From the NCBI GenBank assembly GCA_025360085.1, contig JANYCW010000007.1, positions 85,054-149,053 on the forward strand: DNA of 64,000 nucleotides, given 5' to 3'. This DNA is from Actinomycetes bacterium (lineage in GTDB: Bacteria > Actinomycetota > Actinomycetes > Nanopelagicales > Nanopelagicaceae). Shown here piece by piece: positions 45,414-53,744 of the stretch; positions within the stretch are counted from its first letter, which is position 1; the number at the start of each line of letters is the position of its first letter. Under the pieces are notes generated by a model. It had not been told where the DNA came from, searched no databases, and was given only the letters and a program-made list of their open reading frames with translations. A program made the position numbers and the translations under genes.

Positions 45414-46160
45414 GTGGTGCAAATCCTCAACGCTCTCTTGCTAGTTACCGTTCTGGCAGGGGTTTTTTACTGCGCACGATTATTGCGTGCATTGCACGGC
45501 AAAGTAAGCGCATTAACGTCGGCTCATAAAAAGAACGTTAAAGAGTTGAAGCAAATGGATTGGCAGTCATATCGCCAAATTGAAGCGTTACAACAAATTC
45601 TCTTATTACTGAAATTTTCGGCGCCGATTCCTCCCATGCGCAACTGGGCCGCATCTCCCGACCTTCTCTTAACAATTACAGATTTGGTACGAACACATAA
45701 ACCGAGCTTGGTTGTAGAACTTGGATCAGGTGTATCTACTCTGATACTTGCTAAAGCGGGCGCAAAGAAAGTAATTAGTATTGACGACTCGGAAGAGTTT
45801 GCAGGTAAGACGCGCGAACTATTGAAATCCCATGGTATTCGTGGTGTTGAAATCCGTGTTGCACCTTTACAAACTCACTTTTCCGGTATTGATTGGTATG
45901 ACACCTCCACATTAATTGATTTAAAGAAAATCGACCTCTTAATAATCGATGGACCACCCGGATCTAAAAACGCAGCTGCTCGCAACCCGGCCCACGCCGA
46001 GTTTATAAACCGAATTTCCCCTAAGGCAATTGTCGTTATTGATGATGTAAACCGAGATGGCGAACGTGAGTTGGCGCACGCATTTGCTAAGTCACTTCCA
46101 AACCATGTACTCACTTTCTATCCGCATGAAAAGGGTACTGCGGTAATTTCGCCACAATAA
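45414..46160 (+). CDS. Membrane-anchored class I SAM-dependent methyltransferase
   Basis: A 248-residue protein with an N-terminal membrane helix (about 2-22), a short coiled stretch and a methyltransferase domain with the SAM loop 'LVVELGSGVSTLILAKAG' and 'ISIDDSEEFA', then 'IDLLIIDGPPGSKNAAARNPA'. It resembles the Methyltransf_24 group. The substrate is unknown. The start is one of two consecutive GTG codons six bases after the kinase stop, so it may belong to that operon. Confidence 0.75.
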   Translation: MVQILNALLLVTVLAGVFYCARLLRALHGKVSALTSAHKKNVKELKQMDWQSYRQIEALQQILLLLKFSAPIPPMRNWAASPDLLLTITDLVRTHKPSLVVELGSGVSTLILAKAGAKKVISIDDSEEFAGKTRELLKSHGIRGVEIRVAPLQTHFSGIDWYDTSTLIDLKKIDLLIIDGPPGSKNAAARNPAHAEFINRISPKAIVVIDDVNRDGERELAHAFAKSLPNHVLTFYPHEKGTAVISPQ

Positions 46161-46163
46161 TCA

Positions 46164-47357
46164 ATGGCACTGTCATTAGAGATTGCGCTCAAGGACGCTT
46201 GTCTTAAGATTCTAGATACCAACACACTTGTACGAGTTGTTCTATCAGGCAGACGACGAAATATGAACGTTGAATTTGAGCGCATAGATATCCGTCCAGT
46301 TGAAATTAAGGGCCACATATGGTTGCAGTTCAGCGTGAACGATGGCCGAGAGACAACGGTAAAAAATCGTGGGGTAGATGCTGATGCTATCTTCTTGCTT
46401 TTGGGGAGTGGTTACTCAAATATCTTGATCGAGAGCACCGAGATTACAATGTCGATTCGCATCACCAAGCAGGGTCAAGCGCACATTCATCTTGAAAACA
46501 AAACTCTGAAACAAGAGTTAAGTCATGATAGAAAAAAACTAAGATTATTGGATCCTAATGACCCTTTTTTACTTGAGGTAGGCATCGCCGATCACAAAGG
46601 AGTGATTAAACCCTCTAAAAGTGATAAGTACATGCAGGTAGAAGAGTTCCTTCGCTTGTTGGTGCCTACGCTGAATTCAGCAATCGAGTCAGGTCAGATT
46701 CGAAAACCAACACTTAAGAATCCGCTATCAATCGTCGATTTCGGCTGCGGACATGCCTATTTGACTTTTGGCGCGCACCAATTTCTTCGTGCAAATGGTT
46801 TTCCGGTAGTTGTCACTGGTATCGATGTGAGGCAAACATCAAGAGATCGCAACAATTCAATCGCTCAAAAGCTTGGAATTACATCAACGATAAGTTTTCG
46901 TGCCGAAGAGATTGCGGCGACAACTGCGCAATCAGCAGATGTCGCAATAGCCCTTCATGCTTGCGATACTGCAACCGATGATGCCATCGCTTGGGCAGTC
47001 AATAGTGGTGCAAAAATAATGTTGATAGCTCCATGTTGCCACCACGACATTCAGCGACAGATGGATGTCGCTCCTGAACCGTGGGGTGCGCTGACAAGGT
47101 TCGGTCTTATGAAGGAGCGCCTCGGAGATTTGTTGACCGATACATTGCGTGCACAAATTTTACGAATTCTCGGTTATCGCGTCGAGATTATTGAATTTAT
47201 TGGAGGAGAACACACCTCTCGCAATCTGATGATTCGAGCAGTAAAGACGGATGCCGTTCCAGTTGCCGCAGATGTCAATAGATATCGTCAAATGTGCGCA
47301 GAGTGGGCTGTTACACCCGCCCTTGAAAAGAAACTTCCAACGTTTAACATCGGTTAG
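46164..47357 (+). CDS. SAM-dependent methyltransferase, METTL25/GSTCD-like (Methyltransf_32)
   Basis: A 397-residue protein. An N-terminal region of about 130 residues of unknown fold precedes 'DPFLLEVGIADHKGVIKPSKSDKY' and a methyltransferase domain with 'IVDFGCGHAYLTFGAHQFL' and the later 'ALHACDTATDDAIAWAV' and 'IAPCCHHDIQRQ'. The PCCHH signature is typical of the Methyltransf_32 group, some of which are thought to act on RNA or ribosomal protein. The target here is unknown. It lies nine bases before argG. Confidence 0.78.
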   Translation: MALSLEIALKDACLKILDTNTLVRVVLSGRRRNMNVEFERIDIRPVEIKGHIWLQFSVNDGRETTVKNRGVDADAIFLLLGSGYSNILIESTEITMSIRITKQGQAHIHLENKTLKQELSHDRKKLRLLDPNDPFLLEVGIADHKGVIKPSKSDKYMQVEEFLRLLVPTLNSAIESGQIRKPTLKNPLSIVDFGCGHAYLTFGAHQFLRANGFPVVVTGIDVRQTSRDRNNSIAQKLGITSTISFRAEEIAATTAQSADVAIALHACDTATDDAIAWAVNSGAKIMLIAPCCHHDIQRQMDVAPEPWGALTRFGLMKERLGDLLTDTLRAQILRILGYRVEIIEFIGGEHTSRNLMIRAVKTDAVPVAADVNRYRQMCAEWAVTPALEKKLPTFNIG

Positions 47358-48692
<1,335 letters not shown>

Positions 48693-48701
48693 AGGATCAA
48701 G

Positions 48702-49193
48702 ATGAAAATTAGAAAAAAACTTGCGATTGCCGCAATTATTGCGCTTTCGATTACATCCCTAACATCATGTGGAGGAAAAGATAAAGTGTCAGAATCAGCA
48801 GCGGCAGGACTTCCAGCGGTGAGCGGAAATGCCGGTCAGGCACCAACGATTGCAGCCCCAACAGGAGCGCCGCCAACAACTTTGCAAACTCAGGACATCA
48901 TCGTAGGTACAGGAGCGCAAGTTCTGGCAACGTCAACTTTGACGGTCCAGTACACATTGATGACATGGTCCAAAGGCGCGATTGTAGAGTCATCGTGGAG
49001 TAGCGGACAACCCGCAACTTTTCCACTTGCAAATGTGATTGCTGGTTGGCAACAGGGTCTACCCGGTGCAAAAGTTGGTGGGCGACGGTTACTAGTCATT
49101 CCAGCTGATCTTGGCTACGGGCCAAACGGATCTGGCCCCATTGGGCCGAATGAAACATTAATTTTCGTCGTCGACATCATCGCGGTTTCCTAA
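48702..49193 (+). CDS. FKBP-type peptidyl-prolyl isomerase lipoprotein
   Basis: A 163-residue lipoprotein with a signal peptide ending in the lipobox 'LTSC', a Pro/Ala/Thr-rich linker and an FKBP domain (about 68-163) with 'VQYTLMTWSKGAIVESSW', 'VIAGWQQGLPGAKVGGRRLLVIP' and 'IGPNETLIFVVDIIAV'. It would assist folding outside the membrane. It begins nine bases after argG. Confidence 0.91.
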   Translation: MKIRKKLAIAAIIALSITSLTSCGGKDKVSESAAAGLPAVSGNAGQAPTIAAPTGAPPTTLQTQDIIVGTGAQVLATSTLTVQYTLMTWSKGAIVESSWSSGQPATFPLANVIAGWQQGLPGAKVGGRRLLVIPADLGYGPNGSGPIGPNETLIFVVDIIAVS

Positions 49194-49232
49194 CTCTTTA
49201 AAAGTTTGGCAAGTATTTAGTGCTCGCTCACT

Positions 49233-49886
49233 TTGCCAAGTTACGATGGTCAAAAGGTAAAAAAAGCAAAATTGTCGATGGTCGATCGTTTTCTTCCATT
49301 ATGGATTTTGGGCTCAATGGCAATCGTGGTTGGACTTGGAAAGCTCTTCCCCGATCTAAATGATCTAATTTCGACATACCAAATTAATGGGACTTCGCTT
49401 CCAATTGCGCTAGGACTTTTCGCAATGATGTATCCCGTCCTGGCCAAGGTCCAATATGAAGAAATGGGTCAACTTCGCGCGGATAAGAAACTTTTAGTTT
49501 CCTCCTTAATTCTGAATTGGCTTATTGGTCCAGCTTTGATGTTCATTCTCGCCTGGACATTTCTCGCAGACCAGCCTGCGTTTCGGACGGGTTTAATTGT
49601 CATTGGGTTGGCTCGTTGTATTGCGATGGTATTGATTTGGAATGACCTTGCATGCGGAAATCGAGAAACCGCCGCTCTCCTTGTCGCCATTAACTCAATT
49701 TTTCAGATTCTTGCCTATGCAATTCTTGGAACTTTTTATTTAAAGACGTTGCCTGACTTACTTGGGTTTGACACTTTTGATGTCACATTTTCAACTACTG
49801 ATATCACGAAAGCGGTTCTACTTTTTTATTATGTGGGGATGCTTGCCCGTTCTACCCGGGCAAACGTTATGAAGATTGGGTGTTAG
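49233..49886 (+). pseudogene. Truncated Acr3-type arsenite exporter
   Basis: The 217-residue ORF reads as the first half of an ACR3 arsenite permease: 'VDRFLPLWILGSMAIVVGLGKLFP', 'IALGLFAMMYPVLAKVQYEEM', 'LNWLIGPALMFILAW', 'GLARCIAMVLIWNDLA' and 'AINSIFQILAYAILGTF'. ACR3 proteins are about 340-400 residues with ten helices; this one stops around helix six. The last codons ('MLARSTRANVMKIGC') are ArsC coding sequence read in the wrong frame. It is therefore probably non-functional. Confidence 0.85.
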
Positions 49887-49984
49887 AGGATCCAGCGGGT
49901 CAAGACATCGAAGCGGTCCGCCGAATCAGAGGCGATATAAAAGGACGGGTACTACTCCTATTGGACGAGCTTTTAGCAACCTGA
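49829..49984 (+). pseudogene. C-terminal fragment of an ArsC-type arsenate reductase
   Basis: In frame 2 the sequence reads 'CGDACPFYPGKRYEDW' then 'LEDPAGQDIEAVRRIRGDIK' and ends at TGA after 'LLDELLAT'. This is the C-terminal 50 residues of a low-molecular-weight-phosphatase-type arsenate reductase. No start, P-loop cysteine or N-terminal part is present. It is fused out of frame to the truncated Acr3. In some actinobacteria Acr3 and ArsC form one fused protein (Rv2643 type), so the ancestor may have been a single gene that lost its middle. Confidence 0.85.
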
Positions 49985-50050
49985 CACCTTCTGAGAGAGG
50001 TTCCACTCGCAGGCATCATAGATATTTAATTGAATTAGGCGTAACCTCAA

Positions 50051-50082
50051 TCCAATAAAACAAGATTAAATCGCTTATTGGA
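50051..50082 (+). promoter_or_regulatory. Inverted repeat that can mask the ribosome-binding site of the cytochrome b module
   Basis: TCCAATAA (50051-50058) and TTATTGGA (50075-50082) are perfect reverse complements around a 16-base loop. The right arm ends inside the Shine-Dalgarno GGAGG (50080-50084) of the 55-residue gene, so the hairpin would hide three of its five bases. This could be translational control or temperature sensing, or chance in AT-rich sequence. Confidence 0.5.
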
Positions 50083-50093
50083 GGAAAAATCAC

Positions 50094-50261
50094 ATGACCG
50101 GTTGGTTTGCAGATTTTATGAATCATCCTGCAACATATCTGAAATCAGGATGGCTTCAAATTTCAGTAACAAATCTTTTAGTAATTCTTTTAATGTTAGC
50201 GATTTTTACTTTAGCTATTTTTCTTCCTTTTCCAAAAGATAAGAATCGGCATCACGAATGA
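50094..50261 (+). CDS. Small 55-residue membrane protein, first gene of the cytochrome b module
   Basis: An ORF too short for the track, starting at an ATG with GGAGG nine bases upstream. It reads 'MTGWFADFMNHPATYLKSGW' then one membrane helix 'NLLVILLMLAIFTLAIFLPFP' and a charged end 'KDKNRHHE'. Its stop overlaps the cytochrome b start (ATGA). The strong ribosome-binding site and the coupling make it almost certainly a real gene. It may be a small subunit of the complex. No homologue is recognised. Confidence 0.8.
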   Translation: MTGWFADFMNHPATYLKSGWLQISVTNLLVILLMLAIFTLAIFLPFPKDKNRHHE

Positions 50262-50881
50262 GTCAGATGTGGACGGCAAAACTTCGTAATAAGTGGCAGA
50301 AGGAACTACCCATTGAAAAGCTCTTGCCCGATGATCAACCGGCTTATGTTTCCTCTTGGATTTATGTCTTTGGCGTCTTAACTCTTGCCACACTAGCCGT
50401 AATAATATTTTCTGGAATTATTTTGGCATTTCAGGGACCGGCTTGGTATCACATTTCCAAAACAGGAAAGTTTGTAAATAGTCTGCACTTTTGGAGTGTG
50501 CAACTTTTCTTCGTCTTTATGGTTATTCACTTATGGGGAAAGTTCTGGATGGCAGCATGGCGCGGAAATCGGTTTGCAACGTGGGCAACGGGCGCCGTTG
50601 CCTTTATCGCATCCATTGCAACGGCATTTACAGGTTATCTAGTTCAAACAAACTTTGACTCTCAGTGGATCTCATTTGAGGCCAAAGATGGCTTTAACTC
50701 GGTGGGAGTTGGAGCTTGGTTTAATGTAACCAATCTTGGTCAGATGCTTCTTCTTCACGTTGCATTCTTACCCGCGATTTTAGGAGTACTAACAGTTGTT
50801 CATGTCTTAATGGTTCGAAAGCGTGGAGTCGTACCGCCAATCGACTCTGAGCCCTCACCAGTAAACGAGGCCAGTAAATGA
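50258..50881 (+). CDS. Cytochrome b N-terminal domain protein (b6-like half)
   Basis: A 207-residue protein with four membrane helices and the cytochrome b N-terminal pattern: 'GPAWYHISKTG', 'SLHFWSVQLFFVFMVIHLWGKFW' and 'LLLHVAFLPAILGVLTVVHVLMV'. The four histidines (in LHFW, VIHLW, LLHV and VVHV) are positioned to bind two b haems. The quinol-site C-terminal half (subunit IV) is not in this protein. No Rieske or cytochrome c gene is beside it. It overlaps its neighbours by four bases on both sides. Confidence 0.86.
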   Translation: MSQMWTAKLRNKWQKELPIEKLLPDDQPAYVSSWIYVFGVLTLATLAVIIFSGIILAFQGPAWYHISKTGKFVNSLHFWSVQLFFVFMVIHLWGKFWMAAWRGNRFATWATGAVAFIASIATAFTGYLVQTNFDSQWISFEAKDGFNSVGVGAWFNVTNLGQMLLLHVAFLPAILGVLTVVHVLMVRKRGVVPPIDSEPSPVNEASK

Positions 50882-51858
50882 GCACAAATAAAGAAGCTAA
50901 AGCAGAGTTTGATGCCGCACCTTGGGCTGGTAAAACTAAACGCTATGATATTGTCAAAGAAGGCACCATTGCACTTGTCTTTGTTTTTGTACTCACAGTA
51001 GTTCTTTCGTTAATTATGAGCTCACCGGATGAACCTCCTTTAACTTTTAAAGGTTGGGCCGTGAGCAATCCCGATAATCTGTATGCCACAGCAGTTCAAG
51101 AGTTAGCCGGTACAAGCGGGACTGCAACCTACGGTGGTCCATACAACAATGCCTCTGATGGATTAAATGTTGGCCCACTCTGGTTACAAAAATGGGCAGG
51201 CGTAACCCATCCAATCGATGCCGCAAATGATTTTGTTATTACTCCTTTAAGTACGCAGGTGTTAGCACCTGAAATTGCGAATGCGGTAGCTACATGGAAA
51301 AGTGCGGCGGATTCACAAAGGCAAGCATGGGCAACAGCATATGACGATGCAATAACTAAAGTAGAGGGAAAATTGAGTGATGTTGCAGTTGGCGCATATG
51401 GACCTGTTCCGGTGCTGGCTCAAGGCTTAACAGATATGGCAAAGAGCGGTGCATTAGATGCAGCGCTCTTATCACAAGGTGGTTTTTTCCAAACCGATAA
51501 CACTAAACAGATTCTATTCTTTGGTGACGGCGCCTATCTGGATGATGCTGGTACTGCAGCAAATCTTCAAGGTGGAACGTGGGGAATGATGAATGAGACC
51601 GGCCGATATCCTGGACAGGCTTGGCTATGGCTCTATTCGTTCTGGTATCAAATTCCACCATTTAATAATGGAGAGTCAAAGCCAATCGGAGCAAATGCCG
51701 ATGCATACATTATGGTCATCATGGGCTTACTCTCCCTCGGTTTAATTTTAATTCCGATCATTCCAGTTATCAGGAACCTACCGATGCGAATTCCAATACA
51801 TCGAGGAATTTGGCGTCAGTATTATCAAAGTCAAGGAATCAAGCGACGTAAGATGTAA
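50878..51858 (+). CDS. Unrecognised membrane protein of the cytochrome b module
   Basis: A 326-residue protein: an N-terminal cytosolic stretch, a membrane helix (about 29-49), a large extracytoplasmic domain of about 200 residues, a hydrophobic region 'GQAWLWLYSFWYQIPPF' and a final helix (about 278-300) with a basic cytosolic tail. The order could be a diverged cytochrome b C-terminal half with a big inserted domain, 'LYSFWYQI' recalling the PEWY region, but this is weak. No CxxCH haem motif and no cysteine cluster is visible. A role as redox partner or anchor is inferred from coupling only. Confidence 0.7.
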   Translation: MSTNKEAKAEFDAAPWAGKTKRYDIVKEGTIALVFVFVLTVVLSLIMSSPDEPPLTFKGWAVSNPDNLYATAVQELAGTSGTATYGGPYNNASDGLNVGPLWLQKWAGVTHPIDAANDFVITPLSTQVLAPEIANAVATWKSAADSQRQAWATAYDDAITKVEGKLSDVAVGAYGPVPVLAQGLTDMAKSGALDAALLSQGGFFQTDNTKQILFFGDGAYLDDAGTAANLQGGTWGMMNETGRYPGQAWLWLYSFWYQIPPFNNGESKPIGANADAYIMVIMGLLSLGLILIPIIPVIRNLPMRIPIHRGIWRQYYQSQGIKRRKM

Positions 51859-51873
51859 CACCCTCGTTGAGAC

Positions 51874-51905
51874 AGGTGAGGAGAGTTACTCGCCTATTTT
51901 AGCTT
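51874..51905 (+). terminator. Rho-independent terminator of the cytochrome b module
   Basis: AGGTGAG (51874-51880) pairs with CTCGCCT (51889-51895) around an eight-base loop, followed by the T-rich ATTTTAGCTTTT. It lies 15 bases after the stop of the third gene, before the convergent oxidoreductase. Confidence 0.55.
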
Positions 51906-51916
51906 TTAAAAAACGT

Positions 51917-52981
51917 TTAAATTGTTGCTCCACGCTCTAATTGGTGTGGCCATGTTATTTTTGTCCCCAACTTTTCAGCCGCACTCAATGCCCATCTGGG
52001 ATTGCGAATCATTGCGCGAGCAAGAAAAACAGCATCGGCCTCGCCCGTTTCAATAATGTATTGAGCTTGCTCGGGCTCTGTAATTAAGCCGACGGCTGCG
52101 GTCATGATGTGTGCCTCTGTTCGAATAGCGGCGGCAAAGGGAACTTGAAATCCTGGGATTGCCTTAACTTGAGCTTTATGGAGATTTCCTCCCGTTGATA
52201 CATCAATTAAATCAACGCCTAAAGCCTTGAGTTGAGTACAAAGTTCGATTGAATCCACTAAGTTCCAACCCCCATCGATCCAATCTGTCGCTGAGATTCG
52301 AACAAAGAGTGGGGTAGTCGCGGGTATTGCAGAGCGAACTGCTGTGGCTGTTTCTAGTAAGAATCTGACTCGATTTTGAAAGTTTCCGCCATATTCATCG
52401 TTTCGGGTATTTGCTAATGGAGAGTAAAATTGATGCAGTAAATATCCATGGGCGGCGTGAATCTCGATGACGTCAAAGCCAATGGCGACTGCACGCTTTG
52501 CCGCAGCCGCAAAATCCAGGGTTAACTGATGTATCTCTTGAACGGTTAATGCACGCGGCTCGGGATAGCCAGGAAATGCGATGGCAGAGGATGAAACGCT
52601 CTGCCAGCCACCTTCCGCGTTGCTTGCCATCAGGTGGTCGTCCCACGGTCGCATTGTTGAAGCTTTTCGGCCAGCATGGGCCAACTGGATACCGATTTTT
52701 ACATTTTGTGAGTGCGCAAAATCGATGATGGGCTTAAAGGCCGCGACATGCCGGTGATCATCTATTGTGGGACAGGCGATTGAAATTCGCCCCTCTGCAA
52801 CCACTCCGCTGGCCTCAACCATGATTAACCCCGGAGCACCCGTTGCAAGGGCGGTCAAATGTGCGCGGTGCCAGTCACCAACCAATCCATCGACGGCCGA
52901 ATATTGACACATTGGTGAGACCCAAACGCGATTTTGAAAAGTTGTCGAACCAATAGTTAGGGGATCAAATAAAGTGTTCAT
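51917..52981 (-). CDS. Old yellow enzyme family NADH:flavin oxidoreductase (YqjM/NamA-like)
   Basis: A 354-residue TIM-barrel flavoprotein with 'LFDPLTIGSTTFQNRVWVSPMCQYSA' at the N-terminus, 'IQLAHAGRKAS', 'GFDVIEIHAAHGYLLHQFYSPLANTRNDEYGGNFQNR' region and 'AVFLARAMIRNPRW'. The Cys in 'MCQYSA' and 'HAGRKA' fit the YqjM class, which reduces activated C=C bonds such as enones. It lies 20 bases after the TauE gene on the same strand and may be the end of the long operon. Confidence 0.91.
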   Translation of the reverse strand: MNTLFDPLTIGSTTFQNRVWVSPMCQYSAVDGLVGDWHRAHLTALATGAPGLIMVEASGVVAEGRISIACPTIDDHRHVAAFKPIIDFAHSQNVKIGIQLAHAGRKASTMRPWDDHLMASNAEGGWQSVSSSAIAFPGYPEPRALTVQEIHQLTLDFAAAAKRAVAIGFDVIEIHAAHGYLLHQFYSPLANTRNDEYGGNFQNRVRFLLETATAVRSAIPATTPLFVRISATDWIDGGWNLVDSIELCTQLKALGVDLIDVSTGGNLHKAQVKAIPGFQVPFAAAIRTEAHIMTAAVGLITEPEQAQYIIETGEADAVFLARAMIRNPRWALSAAEKLGTKITWPHQLERGATI

Positions 52982-53000
52982 CCATAGATTCTATGCGAAA

Positions 53001-53744
53001 TTACTTGGAAAAAAAGATGAACTTAGTACCGGCAATAAGCAAGACGATTCCAAGTGCCCGCTTGATTCCGGTGCTAGAGAGTTTAGAAATGCCAAACCTT
53101 GTGCCAATGAACGCACCGAATAAGACCGCCACGAGAAAAACGGGAAGCTGGCTCGGAAGGGATTTGGTTGATTGAAAATTACCGAGTAAGCCGGCGATTG
53201 AATTAACGAATATAAAGCCGGCAACGGTTCCACTGGCCGCTTTGACGCTCACCCAGCCGAGCCAAATAATGAGGGGTGATAAAAAGATACCTCCACCGGT
53301 GCCAGTAATGCCAGAGAGTAGACCAACACAGGCGCCTATCGCAATGGCAACTCCACGATTAAACCGCCGCGCAGGTTGATCAACCTGCAATGCTTGAATC
53401 AGAAACCGTACACCCGAGATGAGGAGCAATACTCCAATCACGGGTTTATAAATATGGCTTGGTAAATTGATACGGCCACCGATAAAAGCTGAAGGCACTG
53501 AGCCAATAATTAAAAACACGAATAAGGATTTATTAAAATAGTTATTGCGAATATAGCGAAAACTCGTATAAGAAGAGACAAAGATATTTAGAGTCAGCGC
53601 GGTTGGCTTAATGACAACTGGCGGCAAATCAAAAATCGTCATCACCGCTATATATGCAGATGCTCCAGCATGGCCAACAGATGTGTATAAAATCGCACCA
53701 AGGAATAAACAACTTGCGATTATGAGTGTGTGCAACTCAAACAT
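53001..53744 (-). CDS. TauE/SafE family (sulfite-exporter-like) permease
   Basis: A 247-residue membrane protein with about eight helices and two TauE/SafE half motifs: 'SVGHAGASAYIAVMTIFDLPPVVIKPTALTLNI' region near the N-terminus and 'GLLSGITGTGGGIFLSPLIIWLG' in the middle. Members export or import small anions such as sulfite, sulfoacetate or other organic acids. It overlaps aacS by eight bases, so here a carboxylate substrate is a reasonable inference. Confidence 0.87.
   Translation of the reverse strand: MFELHTLIIASCLFLGAILYTSVGHAGASAYIAVMTIFDLPPVVIKPTALTLNIFVSSYTSFRYIRNNYFNKSLFVFLIIGSVPSAFIGGRINLPSHIYKPVIGVLLLISGVRFLIQALQVDQPARRFNRGVAIAIGACVGLLSGITGTGGGIFLSPLIIWLGWVSVKAASGTVAGFIFVNSIAGLLGNFQSTKSLPSQLPVFLVAVLFGAFIGTRFGISKLSSTGIKRALGIVLLIAGTKFIFFSK

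Noticed and set aside
49876-50058. Track ORF of 60 residues between the ars remnant and the cytochrome module
   Set aside because: It is in a different frame from the readable ArsC tail and has an Arg-rich composition typical of an out-of-frame translation.
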